Below, one piece after another: positions 13,787-23,374 of a DNA stretch of 26,446 nucleotides (position 1 is the first letter of the stretch; the number at the start of each line of letters is the position of its first letter). The stretch is taken from the NCBI GenBank assembly GCA_905215595.1, contig CAJMQZ010000015.1:1-26446 (forward strand), given 5' to 3'. The notes under the pieces are model-generated. The model was not told the origin of the DNA. It worked only from the letters and a program-made list of their open reading frames with translations, and made no database searches. Both the position numbers and the translations under genes were made by a program. The stretch is from an uncultured bacterium. Its GTDB lineage: Bacteria; Bacillota; Clostridia; Oscillospirales; Ruminococcaceae.

Positions 13787-15910
13787 ATGGAAGTTTTGCT
13801 TACAGGAAACACGATGTTTCTGACAAAGGAATGGATCGAGGAAGCCTTTCCCGATGATCACGTTCTGACGACACATCGCAAAGACGATATGCTTTCGGAC
13901 ACTCGCATAAAATCAGTTATTCTGGATAGCAGGCAGCTGTTGGATCGGCTTTACACTACCTACGATTTTGACCGGATCGTCTACTTTTCAGAATATCTGT
14001 TGCCTCACAACAACCCGGAAGGCGAGCTGGATCGGCTTCGCCGCGTTTTGCAGGAGTTCCGGGAGAAGGAAGTGGAGCTGATCTACTTTTCCGGCCCGGA
14101 GAGCGTCCTGACACCGCCCACAAGTCAATCCATACTGACGCGAACGGCAGAAGAGCTTTGTCTGCACTATGCAAAAACAAGCAAGATCCAGGTCAAGGTT
14201 TTCCGGCTTCCCTACATCTACAGCATTTCGGCAGCTGGGCCGAAATGCTTTGAGCGGCTTTTCCAGCAGATCCCCACCGAAAAGGTTTCGTTTGACGAGC
14301 AAGCCGCGCAGCCTGTTTACGCACTCTGTTTTGACGAACTGGCCAGCCTTGTAAATCGCGTGTTTGATACATGGACGCCTCAGCCGGAGCTTTTCACGCT
14401 TCCGGAGGTATTTCACATCGACTGCCGGATGCTGGGCACCGCGCTGCAAAAACTACGCCCGACACTGGAAGTGACCTACGGTACCGATACGCTCCAGACG
14501 TATCCTGCAGACGACAAGGTGGTACGCAACCGATATGGGTGGTTTCAACGCTATTGTCTGCTGGACGACATGCCGCAGATCTATCATGCATGGCAGAAAA
14601 GCCAAACGCCGAAAAAGCCGCTGCTCCACCGGATAGTCGATACTCTGCGCAATCAGATCCGGCTGCTGCGCTTTCTCGAGATCTTGTTGGCATCGGGGGT
14701 CACGGAACTTCTGGTACAGCTTACCCACACAGACGCGCAATTCCAGATGGTTGATTTCCGGTTGGCTTTCGTAATGCTTATCGGCACTGTATACGGCCTG
14801 AACGCCGGTGTGTTTGCAGCTTTTCTCGCGTCTCTTTCTTTGATTTTTGGATACTTTCGGCAGGGAATGACGCTTGTACTGCTGTTTTACGAGCCGTCCT
14901 ACTGGCTGCCGTTCCTTATTTATTTCATAATAGGTGCTTCCTGCGGATATGTGCAGCTGCGCAATACGGAAACCTCGCGCTTTGTACAGAATGAAAACAA
15001 CCTGCTGCGGCAGCGGCTTCAATTTACGCAGGAGCTCTATGAGGACACCTTGGAGGATAAGCAGCTTTTCCGGCATCAGATCCTTGGCCGCAGAGACAGT
15101 TTTGGAAAGATCTATACTGTAACGCAGCAGCTGAACACCCTGCAGCCGCAGGAGATTTACCGCAAGACCATACAGGTCATGGAAGATATTTTGGAAAACC
15201 ACAGCCTCACGATCTATCACTTGGAAAAGGGGTATGCCTTTGCGCGGCTGACCGCAGCAAGCTCCGGATTGCAGCCTGCTCCTGCCCGTTCACTTGCCGT
15301 TGATAAATACATCGATGTGTTTCGTGCCATTGAACAGGATGGTGTGTGGGTCAATCGGACGTTTGCTCCGGATCTTCCCATGTATGCAGCCGGTGTACGC
15401 CAGAACGGTTCGATCGTAGTGCTCATCAGCCTGCGGACAGCCGGGGAAAACCAGATGACACTCTATTATCAGAACCTGTTCCGCATCCTGTGTGGTCTGG
15501 TAGAAACCGCACTGATCCGCGCTTTTGAATATGAAAGTGCCATTCAGGAAACATGGTATCTTCCGGGCACCTGTCTGATGCGGCCCGTGCCATTCGCGGA
15601 GCAGCTCGCAAACGCCTGCACCTTACAGGAGGACAAGATGGCGCAGCATTTGCTGCTGCGCGTCTCCGGTAAGTTTGCAACTTCAGAGGAATTTTATGCG
15701 CAGTTGGAGCGCAGCATCCGCAGCAGCGATATTGCCGGACTTGGCACAGACGAGAACGTTTACCTGCTGCTGAATCAGGCCACAGAGGAAAACCTGCCGC
15801 TCCTTACCCAGCGCATGGCCGAAAAAGGATTTCAGGTCACATCTGTATCGTTGGATGGACAGCACCGCCTGATCGCTGCTGCAAAAAAGGATCCTGCTAA
15901 TGAATGCTAG
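13787..15910 (+). CDS. pelD: PelD-like regulator with fused N-terminal SDR-like domain, GAF and degenerate GGDEF domains
   Basis: The 707-residue membrane protein is laid out like PelD, the inner-membrane cyclic-di-GMP receptor that switches on Pel export. Order: an extra N-terminal domain resembling short-chain dehydrogenase/epimerases (~1-265, MEVLLTGNTMFL at the start), a membrane region of about four helices (~295-390), a short helical linker, a GAF domain (~435-580), and a degenerate GGDEF domain (~590-707). In the last, RSSD (645-648) sits where the RxxD cyclic-di-GMP inhibitory site is expected, and GTDEN replaces the GGDEF active site, so no cyclase activity is expected. The ribosome binding site is weak. 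It overlaps pelE by 11 bp. Assignment rests on domain order plus adjacent pelE, pelA, pelF and pelG. Confidence 0.85.
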   Translation: MEVLLTGNTMFLTKEWIEEAFPDDHVLTTHRKDDMLSDTRIKSVILDSRQLLDRLYTTYDFDRIVYFSEYLLPHNNPEGELDRLRRVLQEFREKEVELIYFSGPESVLTPPTSQSILTRTAEELCLHYAKTSKIQVKVFRLPYIYSISAAGPKCFERLFQQIPTEKVSFDEQAAQPVYALCFDELASLVNRVFDTWTPQPELFTLPEVFHIDCRMLGTALQKLRPTLEVTYGTDTLQTYPADDKVVRNRYGWFQRYCLLDDMPQIYHAWQKSQTPKKPLLHRIVDTLRNQIRLLRFLEILLASGVTELLVQLTHTDAQFQMVDFRLAFVMLIGTVYGLNAGVFAAFLASLSLIFGYFRQGMTLVLLFYEPSYWLPFLIYFIIGASCGYVQLRNTETSRFVQNENNLLRQRLQFTQELYEDTLEDKQLFRHQILGRRDSFGKIYTVTQQLNTLQPQEIYRKTIQVMEDILENHSLTIYHLEKGYAFARLTAASSGLQPAPARSLAVDKYIDVFRAIEQDGVWVNRTFAPDLPMYAAGVRQNGSIVVLISLRTAGENQMTLYYQNLFRILCGLVETALIRAFEYESAIQETWYLPGTCLMRPVPFAEQLANACTLQEDKMAQHLLLRVSGKFATSEEFYAQLERSIRSSDIAGLGTDENVYLLLNQATEENLPLLTQRMAEKGFQVTSVSLDGQHRLIAAAKKDPANEC

Positions 15911-16808
15911 TATTTCAACATTGGTATTGTTACTTTTTCATCTTTTGGTCTGTCTTGTGCTATGGCTGCTTATACGCTGCGGCATTCTGGATATAAAGGG
16001 ATACTTTTTTCCGGTGATTCTGTTGGTTCCCATCTGGGGACCTTTGTGCGTTCTGATCCTGCACACCAACCGGGCATTATTTGGCGATGACCTGCTGGAA
16101 AAGACGTTGGAAAAAATGCACATCAACGAAGAGATCCACCGAAGCATTCTTGTTCCCGGAAACGCAGACGAGGAACAGGTCATTCCGCTGGAAGAAGCTC
16201 TTCTGGTAAACAACCCCCTTCAAAAGCGGCAGCTGATCCTCTCAGTTCTGACAGAAGCTCCTACCAGTTATTATCACCTTTTGCAGCAGGCCCGGCTGAA
16301 TAACGACAGTGAGGTTGTGCACTATGCTTCCACTGCTCTGGCGCAAATTTCCAAGGAAGCTGATCTCACACTGCAACAGCATGAACAGCAATATGCTTCT
16401 GACCCGGACGACCCTGATATCCTGTGCAGTTACTGCGATTATCTGGAAAGCTACATCGAATCCGGGTATGTGCAGGGCCGTGCGGCCGAGATCCAGCAGC
16501 GCCAGTTGGAGCGGCTGCTGAAAAAACGCATCGGCACGCGTCGGGACTTTACCTTGGGGTGCAAGCTGGCTTCTGTCCAGTTAGACTTAGCGGAATATGA
16601 TACCGCCCGCCAGACCATTGACGCACTTTCCGAACGCTGGCCGCAGAGAGAAGAGCCTTGGCTGCTCCAGCTGCGAATGGCCGCCATACTGCACAATGGC
16701 ACTGCGATTCAGGACATTCTGCACAAAATCAAGGAGCAGAATGTCTATCTTACCTCCAAAGGACAGGAAATCGTAAATTTCTGGTATGGCAAAGAGGCTT
16801 CCAAATGA
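15900..16808 (+). CDS. pelE: PelE-like membrane protein with TPR-type cytoplasmic domain
   Basis: The 302-residue protein starts with two hydrophobic helices (~5-24 and ~34-54), followed by a soluble helical region. Repeated helix pairs such as NDSEVVHYASTALAQISKEA and LDLAEYDTARQTIDALSERW look like tetratricopeptide repeats. In known Pel systems PelE is a membrane-anchored TPR protein that works with PelD, PelF and PelG in the synthesis and export complex. Sequence similarity to known PelE is hard to judge by eye, so the name rests on architecture and its place between pelD and pelA. It overlaps both neighbours (11 bp and the 4-bp ATGA). Confidence 0.8.
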   Translation: MNASISTLVLLLFHLLVCLVLWLLIRCGILDIKGYFFPVILLVPIWGPLCVLILHTNRALFGDDLLEKTLEKMHINEEIHRSILVPGNADEEQVIPLEEALLVNNPLQKRQLILSVLTEAPTSYYHLLQQARLNNDSEVVHYASTALAQISKEADLTLQQHEQQYASDPDDPDILCSYCDYLESYIESGYVQGRAAEIQQRQLERLLKKRIGTRRDFTLGCKLASVQLDLAEYDTARQTIDALSERWPQREEPWLLQLRMAAILHNGTAIQDILHKIKEQNVYLTSKGQEIVNFWYGKEASK

Positions 16809-18664
16809 AACTCCGCTTTCTATCAAAACTAAAACAATTTCGCTGGAGCAAACTGCTGCTGATCTGGCTGGTATTTCTGCTGATTGCCGGCGTGCTTTTT
16901 GCAGAGCGCTGCGGCATAAAGTATGCATCAACCAATTTCAAGATCGATTACCTGAGCCGGACCTCTGTGCTGCCGGCTCAAAATGCGTTATTTGGCCAGC
17001 CGGTCACCAATCTCCTGTTGTATGACAGTACCCAGGACAATGTGTCCGAGGCAAAAAAGCAGTTTGATCAGATCCTTCTGGACATGAAAGTCAGTACACA
17101 GACAGTGGATATTTCCAAATCGTCCACTCTCCTTCCGGACTTTTCCAATTACAAGACGGTTGTGGTGTTAGTGCCTGATCTGGATGTACTGGGACAGGAT
17201 CTGATCACTTTGATGAACTGGGCACAACAGGGCGGCAGCATCCTGTTTGCTATGACGCCGAGCAAAACCTCCTATTTTGACGTGATTTCTCTGAAACTGG
17301 GTGTGCTTTCCTCTTCCTGGAACTATAAACTTGCAGAGAGCATCGTTCCTGCGGAGGAATTTATGCTTGGCGGTGGACAGCGCTATGAATTCAGCGACCC
17401 GTTTGAGTCCGCTCTGAGTGTCAGCCTCCGGGAAGAAGCCACGGTGTATGCCCGTACCGGAGACGAAGGCACGCCGCTGGTGTGGAGCGTTTCACTGGGC
17501 AGCGGAAGAATCGTAGTAGACAATATCGGCATTTACGACAAAATCATGCGCGGTATCTATGCAGCATCCTTCAGCTTGCTATGCGATGCCACTGCTTACC
17601 CTGTCATTAACGGTTCCGTGTTCTATCTGGACGATTTTCCTTCTCCTGTTCCCGGCGGTGATGGCACCTATATCCGCAGAGATTACAGCATGAGCATCAG
17701 CGACTTTTACAGCAAAGTCTGGTGGCCGGATCTGGTGCAGCTGGCGCAGAAATACGGAGTTCGTTTTACCGGTGTCATGATTGAAAACTACGAGGATGAC
17801 ACCGTGGATGAACCGACACGTCAAAAAGATACACAGCAGTTTCGTTATTTTGGAAGCCTTCTGCTGCGGCAGGGCGGCGAGATAGGGTTTCACGGTTACA
17901 ACCACCAGCCTCTGGTGCTGCCAAATACCGATTACAAGGGTCTGTACGCCTATCGGCAGTGGCCCAGCGAAGAAGCCATTACAGCCGCCATGGAAGAGCT
18001 GATTGAATTTCAGCAAACCGTTCTCCCTTACACGAATGGCACGGTATATGTTCCGCCCTCCAACATTCTCTCTGCCGAAGGCCGACGGGTGCTTGGCACA
18101 AAAGTTCCGCAGATCCGTACCATTGCCAGCACCTATTTTAAAGACGGCACAGATCTGCCCTATGTACAGGAGTTCGGTGTGGCAACGGATGGTATCGTGG
18201 AGCAGCCTCGTATCGTGTCCGGTGGTATGGTTGGTGATACTTATATGCGCCTAGCGGCTATGAGTGAGCTGAATATGCACTATGTCAGCACGCATTTTAT
18301 GCACCCGGATGACTTGTTGGATGAAGACCGCGGTGCAGCGGAAGGCTGGGAAGTGTATAAAGGCGGTCTGGAGGACTATCTGAAATGGCTCAGCACCTCT
18401 GCACCGGATCTTCGCCGTCAGACCGGGACCGAGTGTTCCGGTGCCATCCAACGGTACGCGCAGCTGACCGTTGCGCTGGACAGCACCGACACCGCGTGGA
18501 CCCTGCATCTCGGCAATTTTGTCGATGAAGCATGGCTTTTCTTCCGTGCCAATGAAGGAACGCCCGGCCGCGTAACAAATGGCGAGCTGACCCATCTGAC
18601 CGGAGATCTCTACTTGCTGAAGGCCACCGCCGAAACAGTGCGCATTGAGCGGAAAGGAGCATGA
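16805..18664 (+). CDS. pelA: PelA-like polysaccharide deacetylase (DUF2194), membrane-anchored
   Basis: The 619-residue protein has a short basic N-terminus and one membrane anchor (~16-33), then an extracytoplasmic part. Residues ~65-260 form a Rossmann-like domain and ~270-510 a deacetylase domain: FYLDDFPSP (Asp276-Asp277), a metal-site pair in GFHGYNHQPL (His363, His367) and VSTHFMHPDD (His497, His500). This agrees with Gram-positive PelA, which keeps the deacetylase that exposes amino groups on GalNAc-rich Pel but lacks the N-terminal glycoside hydrolase of Gram-negative PelA. The ATG overlaps the pelE stop. The start at 16805 is used because upstream in-frame codons lie within pelE and add no recognisable signal. 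Confidence 0.88.
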   Translation: MKLRFLSKLKQFRWSKLLLIWLVFLLIAGVLFAERCGIKYASTNFKIDYLSRTSVLPAQNALFGQPVTNLLLYDSTQDNVSEAKKQFDQILLDMKVSTQTVDISKSSTLLPDFSNYKTVVVLVPDLDVLGQDLITLMNWAQQGGSILFAMTPSKTSYFDVISLKLGVLSSSWNYKLAESIVPAEEFMLGGGQRYEFSDPFESALSVSLREEATVYARTGDEGTPLVWSVSLGSGRIVVDNIGIYDKIMRGIYAASFSLLCDATAYPVINGSVFYLDDFPSPVPGGDGTYIRRDYSMSISDFYSKVWWPDLVQLAQKYGVRFTGVMIENYEDDTVDEPTRQKDTQQFRYFGSLLLRQGGEIGFHGYNHQPLVLPNTDYKGLYAYRQWPSEEAITAAMEELIEFQQTVLPYTNGTVYVPPSNILSAEGRRVLGTKVPQIRTIASTYFKDGTDLPYVQEFGVATDGIVEQPRIVSGGMVGDTYMRLAAMSELNMHYVSTHFMHPDDLLDEDRGAAEGWEVYKGGLEDYLKWLSTSAPDLRRQTGTECSGAIQRYAQLTVALDSTDTAWTLHLGNFVDEAWLFFRANEGTPGRVTNGELTHLTGDLYLLKATAETVRIERKGA

Positions 18665-18669
18665 ACCGA

Positions 18670-20085
18670 ATGCGGATCTGTCTGATTCTGGAAGGCTCCT
18701 ACCCTTATGTGCATGGCGGTGTTTCCACCTGGATGCACGCCTATATTCAGGCCATGCAGGAGCACGAGTTTGTGCTGTGGGTCATTGGCGCAAAAGCGGA
18801 AGGACGCGGCAAATTCGTCTACGACCTTCCATCCAATGTTGTTGAGGTGGAAGAGGTATTTCTGGACGATGCCTTACGCCTGCACGGAGAACATGTGCCC
18901 GTTTTGTTTACCGAAGAAGAGCGTACTGCCTTGCGGGAATTACTGCGGCTCGGAACGCCGGACTGGGACGTGCTGTTCCGGCTGTTTCAGCAGAAAAAGG
19001 TGCATCCTCTCTCCTTTCTGCAGAGCCGGGAGTTTATGAAACTGTTTACCGATATCTGCTTGGAGGAATATCCCTATGTCCCCTATGCTGACGCTTTTCA
19101 CACCATGCGCTCCATGCTGTTGCCGGTGTTGTACCTGCTGACCGGACGCGTGCCAAAAGCGCAGATCTATCATGCGATCTCCACCGGATATGGCGGCCTG
19201 TTGGCCTGTCTGGGCGGCAGCATGAACCATGCGCCGGTGCTTCTGACAGAGCACGGCATCTATACGCGCGAGCGCGAAGAAGAGATCATCCGTGCCGACT
19301 GGGTCGTTCCCTCTTTCAAAAGCCGTTGGATCCGCTTCTTTTATATGTTGTCCGAGGATATCTACCGCAGAGCGTTCCGGGTAAGCAGTCTGTTCTATAA
19401 CGCCCGCCGTACTCAGATCGAAATGGGCTGTGATGGCAGCAAATGCATCGTTATCCCCAATGGCGTGCAGTATCAGCGCTTTTGCGACATCCCGCTCAAG
19501 CCTGAGGACGGTTGGGTCGATATTGGCGCTGTAGTGCGTCTGGCCCCTATCAAGGATATCAAAACCATGATCTACGCCTTCTTTGAGCTTTCCTCCCGGG
19601 TTCCGCAGGTTCGCCTGCACATCATGGGCGGCGTGGACGATGAGGACTATGCGCAGGAGTGTTATGCCCTGGTGAAGCAGCTCCGGCTGGACAATCTGAT
19701 CTTTACCGGCCGTGTGGACGTGGTGCAGTACATGCAAAAGCTGGACTTTACTATCCTGACCAGTATCTCGGAAGGTCAGCCACTTTCCGTACTGGAATCC
19801 ATGGCTGCACGCCGCCCCTGCGTGACGACTGAAGTGGGCTGCTGTCGGGAACTGCTGGAAGGCGCGCCCGGCGATGATCTGGGGGTAGCGGGGTACTGTG
19901 TGCCGCCCATGTACCGGCAGGGTCTGGCAGATGCCATGGAACGGATGTGTGCCAGCCGTGCCCGTCGGGAAGAAATGGGGCGCATCGGTCAGCAGCGCGT
20001 AGACCGATATTTTCATCACGAACAAATGTTAGACAACTATCGGAAGATGTACCAGGCAACTGCAGAGCATTTTCATTTGGAGTAA
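18670..20085 (+). CDS. pelF: PelF glycosyltransferase (GT4, UDP-sugar dependent)
   Basis: The 471-residue cytoplasmic enzyme polymerises Pel from a UDP-sugar. It begins MRICLILEGSYPYVHGGVSTW, close to the PelF signature LLEGTFPYVSGGVSSW, followed by TEHGIYTREREEE (~193-205). The GT-B nucleotide-sugar site includes VIPNGV and the E-x7-E motif SEGQPLSVLE (~367-376). ATG at 18670 is preferred to ATG at 18661, since AAGGAG lies 10 bp before the former but only 1 bp before the latter. Both are in frame, and the longer form would overlap the pelA stop by 4 bp. PelG follows after 3 bp. Confidence 0.96.
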   Translation: MRICLILEGSYPYVHGGVSTWMHAYIQAMQEHEFVLWVIGAKAEGRGKFVYDLPSNVVEVEEVFLDDALRLHGEHVPVLFTEEERTALRELLRLGTPDWDVLFRLFQQKKVHPLSFLQSREFMKLFTDICLEEYPYVPYADAFHTMRSMLLPVLYLLTGRVPKAQIYHAISTGYGGLLACLGGSMNHAPVLLTEHGIYTREREEEIIRADWVVPSFKSRWIRFFYMLSEDIYRRAFRVSSLFYNARRTQIEMGCDGSKCIVIPNGVQYQRFCDIPLKPEDGWVDIGAVVRLAPIKDIKTMIYAFFELSSRVPQVRLHIMGGVDDEDYAQECYALVKQLRLDNLIFTGRVDVVQYMQKLDFTILTSISEGQPLSVLESMAARRPCVTTEVGCCRELLEGAPGDDLGVAGYCVPPMYRQGLADAMERMCASRARREEMGRIGQQRVDRYFHHEQMLDNYRKMYQATAEHFHLE

Positions 20086-20088
20086 CAA

Positions 20089-21582
20089 ATGGCAGGAATC
20101 GGATTTGAATTAAAAAAGTTATTTCGGCGCAAGGGTTTGTTTGCATGGCTGCGCGCCTACGGCTATGCCGGCATCATCTGCACCGGACCGATGCTGCTGG
20201 GTATTGCGCTGCAGCTTGGTATTCTGTTGCTGTGCAGCTGGGCCGGGGCCGAGCGTACCCAGCAGGACTTGCTGGTGTGTATGGTCACCTATACGCTGCT
20301 GTCCTCGCTGACTGTCACCAGCTTTTTCTCCATGCCTGTGACCCGCTATCTGGCCGATATGCTGTACGAAGAACGCGAGGATGCAATTCTCCCCTCTTTC
20401 TGGGGATCCAGCGTCCTGATGCTGCTGATTGGCTGCATCCTGTACGGCATCTTTCTGTTGTTCTCCGGCGCAACGCTCCTGCAGGGGCTGTTATGTTTAT
20501 GGCTGTTTGCCGAGATGATCCTGAACTGGAACGGCATGAGCTACCTGACCGCTATCAAGGATTACCGGGGCATCCTGTGCTCTTTTCTGGCGGCGATCGC
20601 GCTGTCTTTCGGGCTGGGATATCTGCTCGTCTTTATTCTGGGTGCTCCTGTACTGGAAGGCATGCTGTTTTCCATTACGATGGGGTATGGCCTGATGATG
20701 GTGTGGGATGTGGTGCTGCTCTACCGCTATTTCCCGCAAAGCGATGACAGCCCATGGACCTTTCTGCGCTGGGTCGATCGGTTTCTGCCTCTGGCGTTTA
20801 CCGGCCTGTGCACAAACCTCGGCCTGTTCTCCCATCTGGTCCTATATTGGTCCGGGCCGATCGGCGTGCAGGTAAAGGGCCTGTTTTACGGCGCACCTTA
20901 CTACGACGTTCCGGCTCTGATCGCCTTTTTAAGCATCCTGATCACCAGCATCAACTTTGTGGTGTCTGTAGAGGTAAACTTCTATCCGAAATACCGGGAT
21001 TATTACAGCCTGTTCAACGATGGCGGTGTTGTGGGCGATATCGTTACCGCTGAAGAAGAAATGCTGGCAGTGCTCAACCGGGAGCTTCGCTTCACTGCCC
21101 TCAAGCAGCTGTTCTGTACGGCAGGGGTCATTTCACTGGCGGGCACGCTGCTGAATCTTTTACCGCTTGGCTTCAATGATCTGATGCATGGCTATTTCCG
21201 GACATTGTGCGTGGGATACGGCTTATACGCCGTTGGTAATACGGTGCTGCTGATCCTGCTTTACTTTACAGATTATCTGGGTGCTGTTCTGGCGGCAGCT
21301 GTGTTTGCAGCCAGCACCACTGCCTTTACCCTGCTCTCACTGCTCTTCAACACAGCATTTTATGGTTTCGGATTTCTGGCAGGTGCAGCGCTTTTTTATC
21401 TGGTTGCTCTGTTTCGTCTGGATGCCTTTACCGCCAACCTGCCCTATCGGGTATTGGGTCAGCAGCCTATCGTAGCCGAAACCAAAGAACATCTTTTTAC
21501 ACGCCTTGGCATTTTTCTTGAAAAACAGGATGCCAAAACAGCAAGGCAGACCATCAGGAGGGAAAATCGATCACATGAATGA
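20089..21582 (+). CDS. pelG: PelG polysaccharide transporter (MOP/Wzx-like)
   Basis: The 497-residue protein has about twelve hydrophobic segments. It begins MAGIGFELKKLFRRKG, the diagnostic PelG start, followed by YGYAGIICTGPMLLG. PelG is the membrane transporter that passes the growing Pel chain across the cytoplasmic membrane in a complex with PelD, PelE and PelF. Length is close to the family norm. TTGGAG lies 6 bp before the ATG. It overlaps the CotH-like gene by 8 bp. Confidence 0.96.
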   Translation: MAGIGFELKKLFRRKGLFAWLRAYGYAGIICTGPMLLGIALQLGILLLCSWAGAERTQQDLLVCMVTYTLLSSLTVTSFFSMPVTRYLADMLYEEREDAILPSFWGSSVLMLLIGCILYGIFLLFSGATLLQGLLCLWLFAEMILNWNGMSYLTAIKDYRGILCSFLAAIALSFGLGYLLVFILGAPVLEGMLFSITMGYGLMMVWDVVLLYRYFPQSDDSPWTFLRWVDRFLPLAFTGLCTNLGLFSHLVLYWSGPIGVQVKGLFYGAPYYDVPALIAFLSILITSINFVVSVEVNFYPKYRDYYSLFNDGGVVGDIVTAEEEMLAVLNRELRFTALKQLFCTAGVISLAGTLLNLLPLGFNDLMHGYFRTLCVGYGLYAVGNTVLLILLYFTDYLGAVLAAAVFAASTTAFTLLSLLFNTAFYGFGFLAGAALFYLVALFRLDAFTANLPYRVLGQQPIVAETKEHLFTRLGIFLEKQDAKTARQTIRRENRSHE

Positions 21583-23374
21583 GGAGTTTCTGATTTCGCG
21601 CCGCAGGATGCTGGGGTTGAGCGTTGCGCTGGCTGGTCTGTGCGCAGGCTGCGCAGTTTTACCTGTGGAAAGTGACAGCGCCGGATCCGCTGCCGCCAGT
21701 GCAGAAAGCAACCAGTCCATTGAAAAGGCTCCCGCATCTGAAATCAACAGTGTCCACCTGCGCGACAACGCAGAGCTGTACAACGTCTACGATGACAGCG
21801 GCATTGTGACGATGTATCTTACCGTGAGCCGCGGCAATGACAGCGAAAATACAAACCACAGCTGGGCAGAGATCAACCATTATTCCGCTTACGACTACAC
21901 GGCGATGGGCGTAGCACGCTATCAGGTGAATGGTCTTTTGCAGGTGGGCGATGAAAACGGCCCCCTTGCCGGCGAAGTTGGTTACGATACACTTGCCCCA
22001 AATGCCACGGTACAAATACGCGGTCAGACTTCCAGCCGTTATACTCAGAAAAACTACAAGGTCAAATTAAAGAAAAACAAAGGCAGCTGGCGAGGCCAGC
22101 GCACGATCGCACTGAATAAGCATCAGGGTGAGGGACTGCGCTTCCGTAACAAAATGGCCTATGACCTTATTAAAGGCATCGACCAGATGATGGGCTTGCG
22201 CACCCAGTTCGTTCATCTTTATGTGAAGGATCTGACCGATAGCGCCAGCGGTGTTTTTGAGGATTATGGTTTGTACACGCAGGTAGAACAGCTGAATAAA
22301 ACAGCCCTTAAGGCGCACGGTGTGGATCCAAACGGACAGCTGTATAAAATCAATTCTTTTGAGTTCTACCGATATGAAGATGTCATTCGTCTTACAACAG
22401 ACCCAGCATATGACCAAACTGCGTTCGAAAAGCACTTGGAGATAAAAGGAAACAGCGACCATTCCAAACTGATCAAAATGCTGGATGTTCTCAATGATGA
22501 ATCCTCTTCTATGGACGATGAGCTATTTGTAACGTACTTTGATAAAGAAAACATTGCATATTGGATGGCATTTCAGTTGTTAACCGGCAATACGGACACC
22601 CAAAATCGCAACGTCTACTTGTACAGCCCTCAAAACTCCAGCAAATGGTACTTGTGGGACTGGGACAATGACGGTATGCTCCGCCGCCGGGAACGTGAGA
22701 TCATTAACTTCTCCGACTCCGAAAGTTGGGAACGTGGTGTAAGCAATTACTGGGGCAATGTCCTGTTCCGGCGCTGTCTGCAAACGCAAAGTTACCGCGA
22801 TCTGCTGGATACCGCCATGAAGGAGCTTTATGCTTACATGAATGAGGAACGCATTCAGTCCATGATGGAGCATTACCGAAGCGTAACGGAAAAATATGTC
22901 TGGCAGATGCCGGACCGAATGAACGTTCCCATCACACATGACGAATACGAAGAGGTCCTGAAAAGTATCTGGCCGGAAATTGATGAAAATTATAATTACT
23001 ATTGGGAGAGCTACCGCAAACCCATGCCATTTTATATTGGCGAGCCGCAGGTGGTAAACGGCTCCCTTCTGCTGACCTGGGACCCCTCTTATAACTTCGA
23101 GATTGAAAACATTTACTATACTGTTGAGCTTGCAAAGGATTATCTGTTTACGACTACGTTCTTTCGGCAGGAGAATCTGATCCTGCCAGAGCTTACCATG
23201 GATACGCTCCCGGCCGGGCAGTATTTTTTGCGCGTAAGAGCGACCAATGCCTCTGGTTATACGCAGGATGCCTTTGACTACTATGTTACCGAAGCAGGCA
23301 AGCATTATGGCATGCTCTGCTTTTACGTCCAGCCGGACGGCAGCATTGCGGAGGACACCTATGAAGATGTCTAA
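21575..23374 (+). CDS. CotH-kinase family lipoprotein with C-terminal Fn3-like domain
   Basis: The 599-residue protein starts with a twin-arginine-like stretch (ISRRRMLGLSVALAGL) and a Cys at residue 26 (GLCAGC), suggesting a secreted lipoprotein. The lipobox is atypical because Cys replaces the usual Leu at -3. A Ser/Ala-rich tether follows. The CotH kinase core shows IRGQTSSRYTQKNYKVKL (148-165), NTDTQNRNVYLY (339-350) and WYLWDWDNDG (358-367), which include the ATP- and metal-binding acidic residues of secreted CotH kinases. The last ~100 residues look like a fibronectin type III fold. The start at 21575 is chosen because AGGAGGG precedes it and the signal peptide then sits at the terminus. 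A role in phosphorylating extracellular proteins or matrix is inferred. Confidence 0.88.
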   Translation: MNEEFLISRRRMLGLSVALAGLCAGCAVLPVESDSAGSAAASAESNQSIEKAPASEINSVHLRDNAELYNVYDDSGIVTMYLTVSRGNDSENTNHSWAEINHYSAYDYTAMGVARYQVNGLLQVGDENGPLAGEVGYDTLAPNATVQIRGQTSSRYTQKNYKVKLKKNKGSWRGQRTIALNKHQGEGLRFRNKMAYDLIKGIDQMMGLRTQFVHLYVKDLTDSASGVFEDYGLYTQVEQLNKTALKAHGVDPNGQLYKINSFEFYRYEDVIRLTTDPAYDQTAFEKHLEIKGNSDHSKLIKMLDVLNDESSSMDDELFVTYFDKENIAYWMAFQLLTGNTDTQNRNVYLYSPQNSSKWYLWDWDNDGMLRRREREIINFSDSESWERGVSNYWGNVLFRRCLQTQSYRDLLDTAMKELYAYMNEERIQSMMEHYRSVTEKYVWQMPDRMNVPITHDEYEEVLKSIWPEIDENYNYYWESYRKPMPFYIGEPQVVNGSLLLTWDPSYNFEIENIYYTVELAKDYLFTTTFFRQENLILPELTMDTLPAGQYFLRVRATNASGYTQDAFDYYVTEAGKHYGMLCFYVQPDGSIAEDTYEDV

